This document shows, one piece after another, positions 17,603 to 25,285 of a stretch of 64,000 bases of DNA. Numbering within the stretch: position 1 is the first letter of the stretch; every line of letters starts with the position of its first letter. Under the pieces are notes generated by a model that searched no databases, was not told the origin of the DNA, and saw only the letters and a program-made list of their open reading frames with translations. A program made the translations under genes and the position numbers. The stretch is from Candidatus Borkfalkia ceftriaxoniphila (lineage in GTDB: Bacteria; Bacillota; Clostridia; Christensenellales; Borkfalkiaceae): positions 1,028,005 through 1,092,004 of the forward strand of contig NZ_SDOZ01000002.1 in the NCBI RefSeq assembly GCF_004134775.1. The letters run 5' to 3'.

Positions 17603-20600
17603 ATGGCTAATTTACTGGCAAAGTCCAAAAAGTACATATTGTGTTTTTTGGCGGCTGTTGCGTTGATCTTCGGCGTTACGGGAGCCGCAATGCTTTCCGA
17701 CGGAAGATCCGTTTCCGCTGCGGAAACAGGGCATTGGATGTCGCATAACGGCTCGGGGAATACTATTCAGAACGGATTGACGAAGTATACCGCGGCGGCG
17801 ATCCTCGCAAACGACCAGAATATTTTGGAAATGGAGAATAATACCGTATATTTCCAGATGATGGTCGACACGGGCAGTGCATGGTCCGCATTTTCGTTTT
17901 TGAACGGCTTAGAGTCGGATGTCAACGACTGGAAGGACGTGGTGTGGACAGGGTTAAATGCGGGCGTCGATACGAAACCGCATATCATTTTCCAGAACGG
18001 TGCCGGTCAGGCGTACGGAAACGGAATTTCTCCCGTCTATGGGGTACGAAATGTGCCTTCCTTCTCGGATCGTCTGATCAGCGTTGAATTGCATATCGGC
18101 ACAGGGGAAGGGGACGACGTGTCCTATATGAAACTGAACGGGAATATGCTCTTACACGAAACGAGCGACGTTTCCGCAATAAACTATATCACCGAGGCGG
18201 ATTTCCCCAACGGTTGCTATTTAGGCATCCATATCAACTTAGCGGGAGATAGCAACCAGATCATTTATCTGGGCGAATACAATACGCCTTACGTAACTTC
18301 GCAGAGTGATGAACTGAACGATAAGATTCTGCAATACGATCCGGATTCTATTTCGGATAACCTCACGGTATCGGTGGCGAATCTTGAAGATGTTTCCGCC
18401 GCTACGGTGGAAATCAACGGGGCGGCTGTCGATAAACAGCACTACACGCTGACGTCTGATTCCGATTCCACGGCAAAACTCACGATCAAAAAGTCTTTCT
18501 GGACGAACGCCGCTTCTTTTGCCGCCGAAAATTATCTGACGATCACTTCGACCAACGGCAGCGCGTTTGTCGTTTTGGACGTTACCACGGGCGTTGCGCC
18601 CACATGGGTCGGCGATAATTACGTCGTCATTGACGAAATTGCCGATACGTCTTTCACGTTTAACAGCGTATATAATACCTATACGGCAGAATCGGTCACC
18701 ATTCGCAGCGGTATTTACAGCGGCAGCACGCTCTCCGATCTGACCGCAGGGGAAGATTACACGCTGAGCGCGCCGGAGAAGCAGGACGATGATACATATG
18801 ATTACACGCTTACCATCCGGGATACGTACCTGGAAGAGGCGCTGAAAACTTATTACGGAAGATATTTCCACATTTCTTTCGGCACCAATGCACTTACAGC
18901 CTCTCTCTATTATCAGCAGGATACCGAGGGGTGGGTGGCCCGTTCCGTCGATCTCGCTTCCGGTACGGCGCTGACGGCAGATGATTACTATACGACCGGC
19001 ACCTTCAACAAGATGAGCACCGTGTCTCTGGCATCCCGTATCTATTACAACCGGGGGCTTGACGTCACCAAACCGATCGTGATCGAATTTGCAAGCATCC
19101 CCAGTTCGACGACCTGGGCAATGCTGAACGTCACGGACAGTTTGGAAACCATGGATTACTTCTCGGATAATACGAGAGAATCTTCTCAGTTGCAGGCGCT
19201 GTTTTTCGGCGAAGGCAGATCGGATATCCAGAAATTTTCCGGGTTCACCATCGGATCCGGTGAATCGACGAATGCAAGTTATCCGAAATCGGAAATGAAG
19301 GGCATCGTCGTGGAGATTTATTTCGGCAAAACGGCTGAAGAAAGTTATTTCCGCATCAACGGGCAGAATTGCGGCAGCCCGTCTGCCGTACAGAGCGATT
19401 TTTCGGACGGCGTTGCATACGTCGGCTGGTTCTTCAACGACACCAAGGGCGGTTTTAACTTCAAAGTGAACAGCAACGTCAACGCGGTAGCGGTCACTGC
19501 GCCCGTCGATGACAAAGCGTATGCGATGGATCTCGCCAAAGCGGCCGATTTCGAGATTTCGCTCATCAACGTGAATGCAGAGGGCGATATCACCGTCAAA
19601 GACGCCGCAGGCAATACCTTGGTCAAGGATACCGATTACACATACAGCAACGGGAAACTCGTCATCAAGGCTTCCTATTTCGGCAGGATCGACTTTACAA
19701 AAAGCAGCGTTATTTCCGTTTGGGATAACGTGAACAAAACGGGAACGCAATTCTCGATGGCTTATTCGTCTTCCAATATGAAGGATACGTCTGTTGCGTT
19801 CGTCACGGTAGGCGCTTTGACGGATGCCGTGTTTACGCTGGACGGCGTCAGCGAAGTTTCCATGGTCCTGGATAAGGACAGCAACGAGATCGATGCATCG
19901 CTGTATACCTTTAAAGACGGCACGCTGACTATTAAAAAAGACGTGTTGACGGACAAAGCGGGTGTTACGGAGTTCATGGTCGTGAGCGGTTCTGCCCTGT
20001 ATCCCTGCTATGTGTATGCGGATGCGTTTGAAAACGGCGGCGTGAAGACGGAAGGGGACGGCTCCGTATCCAACAAGGACGGCACTTTTACGTTTGAGGG
20101 CGATGCCGTGTATACGATCATGCAGTCGGTTGATTTTGCGGCTGGGGCGGCATTCCTCGTAGATTTCACCTCCATTCCCGGTTATTACAACAACGGAAAC
20201 GGAAAGACGGCGGGCTACGTCACGTTCGAATTCTATGATCCGTACAGCGGCAATACCTTGTATTACACGCTTTATTGCAACTATGCGGACGATGCCATTA
20301 CGGATAACTATACGGCTCTTTACGAATCGTATTACATGGTCAATGAAGAAGGCGGCTACGTCATTATGCCGACGAGCAGAACGATCAATATCAGTAACTG
20401 CGAAAATCCTTCCGCTCTCGGAAAGCATGAGATCGTGTTCAGCTACAGCGACGGCGTGATGACGGTCAAGATCGATTCCGCCCGAGCAACGACGATCTCG
20501 TCGCTCGGTTCTTTCAGCGTTAGTTCTTGCGTCTGCACCGTGGCGGTGCCCGAAGGAACTGCGGACGGGAAAATGGCGTTGACTTTGAACTATTATGAAG

Positions 20601-20803
20601 GAACGGAAGTCCCCGACGTGACGCCCGGTCCCGGCGGCGACGATGACGACAAGCCCGACGATAACCCCGGCGGCGATACGACCGACGATGTCGAGAAAGG
20701 CGGTTGCGGCGGTGCGGTCGTAGGTACCGGTACCGTAGCGGGCGGCGCCTTGCTCCTCGCGGGGATCGCGGTGCTTATGAAAAAACGCAGCCGTTCCAAA
20801 TAA
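17603..20803 (+). CDS. Large surface protein with C-terminal KGGCGG/TM/basic anchor
   Basis: This 1066-aa protein starts after AGGAGGAATT. The signal peptide covers residues about 10-45 (cleavage near SVSAAE). Most of the protein is beta-rich, with lectin/concanavalin-like segments (GHWMSHNGSG, YLGIHINLAGDS, and again AYVGWFFNDTKGGF) separated by short Ig-like units. A linker rich in P, G and D precedes KGGCGGAVVG, a hydrophobic helix and KKRSRSK. No LPxTG motif is present. It probably binds the glycan handled by this locus at the cell surface. It is the last cargo gene. Confidence 0.72.
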   Translation: MANLLAKSKKYILCFLAAVALIFGVTGAAMLSDGRSVSAAETGHWMSHNGSGNTIQNGLTKYTAAAILANDQNILEMENNTVYFQMMVDTGSAWSAFSFLNGLESDVNDWKDVVWTGLNAGVDTKPHIIFQNGAGQAYGNGISPVYGVRNVPSFSDRLISVELHIGTGEGDDVSYMKLNGNMLLHETSDVSAINYITEADFPNGCYLGIHINLAGDSNQIIYLGEYNTPYVTSQSDELNDKILQYDPDSISDNLTVSVANLEDVSAATVEINGAAVDKQHYTLTSDSDSTAKLTIKKSFWTNAASFAAENYLTITSTNGSAFVVLDVTTGVAPTWVGDNYVVIDEIADTSFTFNSVYNTYTAESVTIRSGIYSGSTLSDLTAGEDYTLSAPEKQDDDTYDYTLTIRDTYLEEALKTYYGRYFHISFGTNALTASLYYQQDTEGWVARSVDLASGTALTADDYYTTGTFNKMSTVSLASRIYYNRGLDVTKPIVIEFASIPSSTTWAMLNVTDSLETMDYFSDNTRESSQLQALFFGEGRSDIQKFSGFTIGSGESTNASYPKSEMKGIVVEIYFGKTAEESYFRINGQNCGSPSAVQSDFSDGVAYVGWFFNDTKGGFNFKVNSNVNAVAVTAPVDDKAYAMDLAKAADFEISLINVNAEGDITVKDAAGNTLVKDTDYTYSNGKLVIKASYFGRIDFTKSSVISVWDNVNKTGTQFSMAYSSSNMKDTSVAFVTVGALTDAVFTLDGVSEVSMVLDKDSNEIDASLYTFKDGTLTIKKDVLTDKAGVTEFMVVSGSALYPCYVYADAFENGGVKTEGDGSVSNKDGTFTFEGDAVYTIMQSVDFAAGAAFLVDFTSIPGYYNNGNGKTAGYVTFEFYDPYSGNTLYYTLYCNYADDAITDNYTALYESYYMVNEEGGYVIMPTSRTINISNCENPSALGKHEIVFSYSDGVMTVKIDSARATTISSLGSFSVSSCVCTVAVPEGTADGKMALTLNYYEGTEVPDVTPGPGGDDDDKPDDNPGGDTTDDVEKGGCGGAVVGTGTVAGGALLLAGIAVLMKKRSRSK

Positions 20804-20828
20804 TCAAGAATATATTGAGGGCGAACAA

Positions 20829-20860
20829 AAAAGCGATCTATTTTATAGATCGCTTTTTTT
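20829..20860. terminator. Strong intrinsic terminator (bidirectional)
   Basis: AAAAAAGCGATCTA pairs with TAGATCGCTTTTTT around a TTTTA loop. It ends the cargo operon on the plus strand and the TnpW-like gene on the minus strand. Confidence 0.88.
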
Positions 20861-21034
20861 CTGTAAAATAATGCTTTGTTTTACAGAAATCCGCATCGCC
20901 TGCTCACGTGCGATTTCAAGTATGATCTTGCCGATCTCTTTCTCCTTTGTGAAATGTCTCGTTACAAGATACTTTTTGCCGTCTGTTTCGTGCAGTTCTT
21001 TTGAAGTCGGGCATGCGGCATACTGTTCAAGCAA
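20843..21034 (-). CDS. TnpW-like small transposon protein
   Basis: This is a 63-residue basic protein. The segment DGKKYLVTRHFTKEKEIG followed by ILEIAREQA resembles TnpW-type proteins found beside TnpX-family recombinases; their function is unknown. The first conventional start is TTG at 21034, but the good ribosome site AAGGAGG (21070-21064) lies 8 nt before an in-frame ACG at 21055, and no ATG exists. Translation may therefore start at ACG or be weak. The identification rests on short similarity recalled by eye. Confidence 0.55.
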   Translation of the reverse strand: MLEQYAACPTSKELHETDGKKYLVTRHFTKEKEIGKIILEIAREQAMRISVKQSIILQKKSDL

Positions 21035-21094
21035 CGGTCTTATCGGTCTGTTCGTATGGTTTCCCTCCTTAAAAACGCAAAATTTTTCTATTAT

Positions 21095-21865
21095 TTATAT
21101 GAAAATGCATTCATTTTTGTGTGACGTTGGAACGTTTTTCTGAGTACGGGAATAAAAGAAAGGTAGCGAACCTTTCGCTACCTTTTTCCCATATGTTACC
21201 TGCTCTGTCGGGCCTGTGGGGCCTGTGATTCCCGTCGCGCCTGTTGCGCCCGTGATGCTTGCGCCCGTTGCACCCGTAGGTCCTGTCGGCCCGGTGGGAC
21301 CTGTAATTCCCGTTGCGCCTGTGGCGCCTGTCGCACCCGTGATGCTAATGCCCGTAGGTCCTGTGGGTCCGATCGCGCCCGTTGCACCCGTTGCACCCGC
21401 CGCGCCTGTCGCACCGGTCGCTCCTGTCGCGCCTGTCGCACCGGTCGCTCCTGTCGCGCCTGTGGCACCCGTGATGCTTGCGCCTGTCGCGCCTGTGGCA
21501 CCCGTCGCGCCGCGCGGGATCACAAAATCGAATACCGCGGCTTCCGTAGTTCCCGCGTTCGTCACCGAGGCGTTTTGCCCGGGTTCCGCAGTCGATACGT
21601 TGCCGATAGAAATCGTTGCCGCGCGTCCGCTTGCGCCCGTGGGGCCTGTCGGACCCGCAGGTCCCGTCGCGCCCGTTGCGCCCGCGGTTCCCGTCGGCCC
21701 GGTCGGACCGGTCGGGCCTGTGCAACCTGTACAACCCGTAGGACCCGTGGGAGTTACGCCAAATGCATCGATGTTCGGAACAGGTTCGCATGCGCGCCTG
21801 CAGCCGCAACGCCTTTGCTGCGGGCAGAATAAATAGACGGGAAAATGAAAACAAGAATCGTTCAT
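21095..21865 (-). CDS. 5' part of interrupted collagen-like surface protein gene, fused to an element-encoded tail
   Basis: The reading frame has 256 codons. The N-terminus is Cys/Arg-rich ([18 protein letters not shown]). G-x-T triplets follow, then a non-collagen insert typical of these proteins ([17 protein letters not shown] to VFDFVIPRG), and then a second long triplet tract. At residue 220 (21206) the host sequence ends. The last 36 residues (EQVTYGKK onward) are read from the element and look unlike the rest. The native C-terminal domain lies 15.4 kb away at 5059-5757. The ATG overlaps the TGA of the glycosyltransferase gene, implying coupled expression. Confidence 0.88.
   Translation of the reverse strand: MNDSCFHFPVYLFCPQQRRCGCRRACEPVPNIDAFGVTPTGPTGCTGCTGPTGPTGPTGTAGATGATGPAGPTGPTGASGRAATISIGNVSTAEPGQNASVTNAGTTEAAVFDFVIPRGATGATGATGASITGATGATGATGATGATGATGATGAAGATGATGAIGPTGPTGISITGATGATGATGITGPTGPTGPTGATGASITGATGATGITGPTGPTEQVTYGKKVAKGSLPFFYSRTQKNVPTSHKNECIFI
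21161..21187. terminator. Terminator at the right edge of the element
   Basis: AGGTAGCGAA (21161-21170) pairs with TTCGCTACCT (21174-21183), followed by TTTT on the plus strand and preceded by a T-rich run on the minus strand. It abuts the right arm and would stop transcription entering from the truncated collagen gene. Confidence 0.75.
21186..21213. other. attR of the serine-recombinase element
   Basis: The arm TTCCCATATGTTACCTGC (21186-21203) is followed by the shared 9-mer CTGTCGGGC (21205-21213). It is the inverted counterpart of attL. Confidence 0.82.
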
Positions 21866-22947
21866 TGTTCGTTTCCTTTGTTTTTTAAAATTTTATCGAA
21901 ATATTGTTTGTTATGCAAGTAACTTGCGTTATTCGGTTTAAAACGTCCCGCAAGTTCGTTATACTTTTGCGCTTTTTGTAATTGGCCGAGCCTGTCGTAA
22001 CAAACGCACAACTGAATGGCGGGAATATATCCGTAACAGTCCGCAAAAACGAACGCGCCCGTGGTAAGGTCCGGCTTTAAATTCAAGGCGAGTTTGTACC
22101 AGAAAACGGCGCGCCCGTACATGGCGTGCTGCATATAAAAAGCGCCCAGATCGCAGCACGTTTCCGCGCGCGGCGAATCGAGTTCGAAACTCTTGAACAG
22201 CGCCGCGAGCGCCTGTTTCGGCATGTTTTTTTTGCAAAAACACGCCGAAAGGTCGCGGCAGGCGCAAATTTTGTTTTCCACCCATCCGTCGCCGTTCAAA
22301 AATTCGCTGTACGCGGTCACGGCTGCATCGTACAACCCGTTGTCGAACAACTCCCGCGCATAGTAAAATTTTTGCCGTTCGTCCGGCGTCTTACCGTCCG
22401 CGAGCATTTTTTGGAAAATCTTTAAATTGCGCCCCGCTTCGGCAGGTCTGATTTTTTTGTGAAAGACGGAAACATCCGAATGCACGACGTTTCCGCGCGG
22501 CACGATGACTTCGTGCACCGCGCCCACCCACGAAAAGTTTGCCGTCCTCCTTACGATGCGTTCCCGCTCGTAAGATAAGGTGGGCTTTCCTTCTTCGTCG
22601 AATGCCGCAACGTAGGGCATCATCACCATATCCACGTCCGCAGTCAGGCTGTTTTTCAGCGCTTTCAAGGCTTGGCGGTTGGTTTCGTCCAGCACGTCAT
22701 CGGCGTCCAGCCACATTAAAAAATCGCATTCAGACAGGGAAAACGCGTAGTTCCGCGCCGCGGAAAAATCGTAGACCCATTCGAAGGTATACACTTTATC
22801 CGTGTACGTTTTCGCGATTTCGACCGTTTTGTCGGTCGACCCCGTGTCCACGACGATAAGTTCGTCGTACGTTTCTTGAATGCTGTCGAGGCAGCGCGCG
22901 AGCACGTCTTCCTCGTCCTTCACGATCATACAAATACCGAGCGTCAT
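21862..22947 (-). CDS. Family 2 glycosyltransferase with C-terminal TPR repeats
   Basis: This 361-aa protein has an N-terminal GT2 domain ([34 protein letters not shown], and the metal-binding LDADD). About 150 residues of helical repeats with TPR spacing follow. This SunS/BclA-associated type glycosylates proteins. The 4-nt ATGA overlap with the collagen-like gene suggests that gene product is the acceptor, with its many G-x-T threonines as sites. The start at 22947 follows GAGGA by 7 nt. Confidence 0.88.
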   Translation of the reverse strand: MTLGICMIVKDEEDVLARCLDSIQETYDELIVVDTGSTDKTVEIAKTYTDKVYTFEWVYDFSAARNYAFSLSECDFLMWLDADDVLDETNRQALKALKNSLTADVDMVMMPYVAAFDEEGKPTLSYERERIVRRTANFSWVGAVHEVIVPRGNVVHSDVSVFHKKIRPAEAGRNLKIFQKMLADGKTPDERQKFYYARELFDNGLYDAAVTAYSEFLNGDGWVENKICACRDLSACFCKKNMPKQALAALFKSFELDSPRAETCCDLGAFYMQHAMYGRAVFWYKLALNLKPDLTTGAFVFADCYGYIPAIQLCVCYDRLGQLQKAQKYNELAGRFKPNNASYLHNKQYFDKILKNKGNEQ

Positions 22948-23034
22948 AAAATTCCTCATTCGTAGCCGAGGCGTATTTTTCGCCTCTTATTTCATAATAT
23001 GATTATTTTTTTGAGAATGTTATGCGCGAATCCT

Positions 23035-23062
23035 TTGATTTTTCCGTTTAATTTGGTATAAT
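23035..23062 (+). promoter_or_regulatory. tRNA promoter
   Basis: TTGATT (23035-23040), 16 bp, TATAAT (23057-23062), about 20 bp before the tRNA. Confidence 0.65.
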
Positions 23063-23082
23063 AGGATAGCCGAATCACTTTT

Positions 23083-23158
23083 GTGCCCGTGGTGGAATTG
23101 GATACCATAAAGGCCTCCGACGCCTTCGGTCCGGGTTCGAGCCCCGGCGGACACACCA
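23083..23158 (+). tRNA. tRNA-Arg (anticodon CCG)
   Basis: A cloverleaf can be drawn: acceptor GTGCCCG with CGGACAC (23148-23154), D arm GTGG/CCAT, anticodon stem AAGGC/GCCTT with loop CTCCGAC (anticodon CCG, 23117-23119) and T arm CCGGG-TTCGAGC-CCCGG. Discriminator A and encoded CCA follow. One C-A mismatch occurs at acceptor position 4 (23086 with 23151). A strong promoter and terminator flank it. Confidence 0.93.
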
Positions 23159-23159
23159 G

Positions 23160-23192
23160 CCCCGCGATATGAAAATATCGCGGGGTCTTTCT
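23160..23192 (+). terminator. tRNA terminator
   Basis: CCCCGCGATAT (23160-23170), GAAA loop, ATATCGCGGGG (23175-23185), then TCTTTCTTTT. Confidence 0.9.
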
Positions 23193-23257
23193 TTTGCTTG
23201 CTTTTTGCCCGATAGTTTGATAAAATAAATAAATTCATACGAAAGGGAAGTGTCGAA

Positions 23258-24394
23258 ATGGTAAAAAACAAGGAAGATTCGGAAGCGGAAGAGTCCGAAA
23301 CAAGCGTCGAAGAGGCGGCCGTAGCCGCCGTGCCGCGCAAAGAGGGCTTTTTTCGAAAAGTCCGGAATTGGCTGAAAAACACGGTGCCTGGCGTGGCATT
23401 GTGCGCGGCTCTCGCCGTGCCCGCGTGGTTTTTGGGCAAACTCGTGCCCGTCATCGGCAGCGCGGTGTTCGCCATCGTGTTCGGCATGATCCTCGCGTTT
23501 TTCAAAAGGCCCAAAGTTCTGGACGGCGGCGTGCGCTTCACTTCGAAAAAGGTCTTGCAGGCGAGCATCGTGTTTCTGGGCTTCGGCATGAACTTTTACA
23601 CCGTCATGGAAGTGGGCGGAAACTCCGTACTCATCATCCTTTCGACCATTGCGACGTCGCTGATCGTATCCTTTGTTTTGGCGAAACTGTTGAAGATCCC
23701 CTCGAACGTGGCGACGCTTGTCGGCGTGGGCTCGTCGATCTGCGGCGGCTCCGCCATCGCGGCGACCGCACCCGTCATCCGCGCCAAGGATTCCGACGTG
23801 GCGACTTCCGTTTCGGTCATATTCCTGTTCAACGTGATCGCCGCGTTCACGTTCCCCGCGCTGGGGCAGGCGATGGGCATGAGCGATACGGGTTTCGGTA
23901 TGTGGGCGGGCACCGCCATTAACGATACTTCCAGCGTCGTGGCGGCGGGACAGAGTTGGGCGAGCATGACGGGCAGCGACGTCGCCCTGCAATATGCGAC
24001 CATCGTCAAACTCACGCGCACGCTTGCGATCATTCCCATCACGCTTGCGCTCGCGATTCTCGAGGGTATCAAGGCGAAAAGGAGCGCTACCGCAGAGGGC
24101 GGCATCCGTTTCAGTTTCGTAAAAGTCTTTCCCTGGTTCGTCGTCTTTTTCCTGTTGGCGGCAGTCGTAAATACGTGGCTGTTTCCTGCGCTGCGCGTGC
24201 CCGAAACCGTTCCCGCCTTTTTAAATACCGCGGGGAAATTCATGATCACGCTCGCCATGGCGGCGATCGGCCTCAATACCAATATCGTCAAACTCGTACG
24301 TTCGGGATGGAAACCCATTCTTTTGGGCCTTGTCTGCTGGATCGCCATCGCGGGCGTCAGCATCGGCGTGCAGTCGGCGCTCGGGCTCTGGTAA
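23258..24394 (+). CDS. YeiH-family (UPF0324) putative anion exporter
   Basis: This 378-aa protein begins with an acidic cytoplasmic extension of about 35 residues, then about ten TM helices. It has the family signature GVGSSICGGSAIAATAPVI and AGTAINDTSSVVAAG. Homologues are annotated as putative sulfate or sulfonate exporters, without firm biochemical proof. GAAAGGGAAG precedes the ATG. It is monocistronic, between the tRNA terminator and its own terminator. Confidence 0.9.
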   Translation: MVKNKEDSEAEESETSVEEAAVAAVPRKEGFFRKVRNWLKNTVPGVALCAALAVPAWFLGKLVPVIGSAVFAIVFGMILAFFKRPKVLDGGVRFTSKKVLQASIVFLGFGMNFYTVMEVGGNSVLIILSTIATSLIVSFVLAKLLKIPSNVATLVGVGSSICGGSAIAATAPVIRAKDSDVATSVSVIFLFNVIAAFTFPALGQAMGMSDTGFGMWAGTAINDTSSVVAAGQSWASMTGSDVALQYATIVKLTRTLAIIPITLALAILEGIKAKRSATAEGGIRFSFVKVFPWFVVFFLLAAVVNTWLFPALRVPETVPAFLNTAGKFMITLAMAAIGLNTNIVKLVRSGWKPILLGLVCWIAIAGVSIGVQSALGLW

Positions 24395-24410
24395 ATTGCA
24401 TATCGAAAGG

Positions 24411-24440
24411 AAAACCCGATGCGCGCATCGGGTTTTGTCG
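24411..24440 (+). terminator. Intrinsic terminator
   Basis: AAAACCCGATGC pairs with GCATCGGGTTTT (24411-24436), followed by further T residues. Confidence 0.88.
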
Positions 24441-24477
24441 TTTTTTGGGGCGGTATCTACCGCAAATGAAAAAAGGT

Positions 24478-24506
24478 TTGTATTATCGCGGGGGATGTGT
24501 TATAAT
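24478..24506 (+). promoter_or_regulatory. Promoter of the SGNH hydrolase-to-glpP operon
   Basis: TTGTAT (24478-24483), 17 bp, TATAAT (24501-24506). Confidence 0.7.
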
Positions 24507-24538
24507 AAGAATACGGAAATAAAAAGGTGGGTATAACT

Positions 24539-25285
24539 ATGTCGCCGTGGGAAATCATTCTGATCGTGCTTTTGAGCGTGATCATCGTTTTGCTCGTGTT
24601 GGGCGTGATCGTGTACGACAGGTTCAAGGAACTGATGCGCAAGCAGCGCGTTGGTTTCGTCTTGCAGGATGAGTTCGCGGGCGAGGCGCCCATCGTCTTT
24701 CTGGGGGATTCTCTCACCGATTTTTACCCGACGGGCGAATTTTATTCGCCGTACAATGTCGCCAACCGCGGCATCGCGTGCGACACCACCGCGGACGTGC
24801 AGGCAAGGCTCGACGAGGTCATTGCGTTGCGTCCAAGTCACGTGTTTTTGCAGATCGGCATCAACGATCTGATCAGAGAAGGGAAAAAATTGACCGCCGA
24901 AATTTTATGCGAACGCGTATTCAAGATCGTGGACGCGCTCGTTGCGGAGGGGATCGAAGTCACGCTCTTATCTCTCTATCCCGTGCGGCGGAAAAAATAT
25001 TTTATCGTCAGTCCCGCGGTCTTGAACCATGCGGATAACGGGCGCGTCAACGCGGCGAACGAATTGCTCGCGAAAAAAGCGGCGGCGGCAGGCATGGAAT
25101 TCTGCAACGTGCACGCGGAACTGACGGACGGGACGGGCGAACTGAAAAAAGAATTCACGCTGGAAGGGCTGCATCTGACGCTGCCTGCCTATCGGCAGAT
25201 CACCCGATATTTGCTGCCCTACGTGAAGCGGGCCGAACAGACCCGAAGGGATAACCTATGTCAGATTTCAGAAGCAGACAACTGA
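24539..25285 (+). CDS. Membrane-anchored SGNH/GDSL hydrolase
   Basis: This 248-aa protein has an N-terminal TM anchor (residues 4-24) and then an SGNH esterase fold. The nucleophile is in FLGDSLTD, the oxyanion Gly in NRGIACDTT, the Asn in QIGIND, and the His in LEGLHLTLPAY. The usual Asp two residues before His is replaced by a Glu-Gly-Leu-His context, which is tolerated in some members. Likely substrates are acetyl or acyl esters of envelope glycans. The ATG at 24539 follows AAAGGTGGG. The gene overlaps the next by 28 bp. Confidence 0.88.
   Translation: MSPWEIILIVLLSVIIVLLVLGVIVYDRFKELMRKQRVGFVLQDEFAGEAPIVFLGDSLTDFYPTGEFYSPYNVANRGIACDTTADVQARLDEVIALRPSHVFLQIGINDLIREGKKLTAEILCERVFKIVDALVAEGIEVTLLSLYPVRRKKYFIVSPAVLNHADNGRVNAANELLAKKAAAAGMEFCNVHAELTDGTGELKKEFTLEGLHLTLPAYRQITRYLLPYVKRAEQTRRDNLCQISEADN

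Larger units (their letters stand above)
5757..21213. mobile_element. 15.45-kb serine-recombinase element carrying a glycan-use locus, inserted in a collagen-like gene
   Basis: The ends share a direct repeat CTGTCGGGC (5757-5765 and 21205-21213). Inside it are 18-bp imperfect inverted arms. A large serine recombinase ends exactly at the left arm, and a TnpW-like small gene lies near the right. Flanking sequence is one collagen-like gene: joining the codons at the repeat restores the frame and the local triplet pattern (GPTGPT then [12 protein letters not shown]). A circular form would be 15,448 bp. The cargo is a LacI regulator, ABC transporter, glycoside hydrolases and a surface protein. No relaxase or conjugation genes are present. 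Layout and TnpW suggest a Tn4451/TnpX-like element. Confidence 0.88.

Noticed and set aside
15456..20428. Very long open frames on the minus strand (about 700 codons each) opposite the hydrolase and surface-protein genes
   Set aside because: They mirror real plus-strand genes with signal peptides, ribosome sites and conserved motifs; the antisense translations are Arg/His/Ile-rich with no domain and no start signals.
20683..20803. Sortase LPxTG anchor on the 1066-aa protein
   Set aside because: No LPxTG-like pentapeptide precedes the C-terminal helix.
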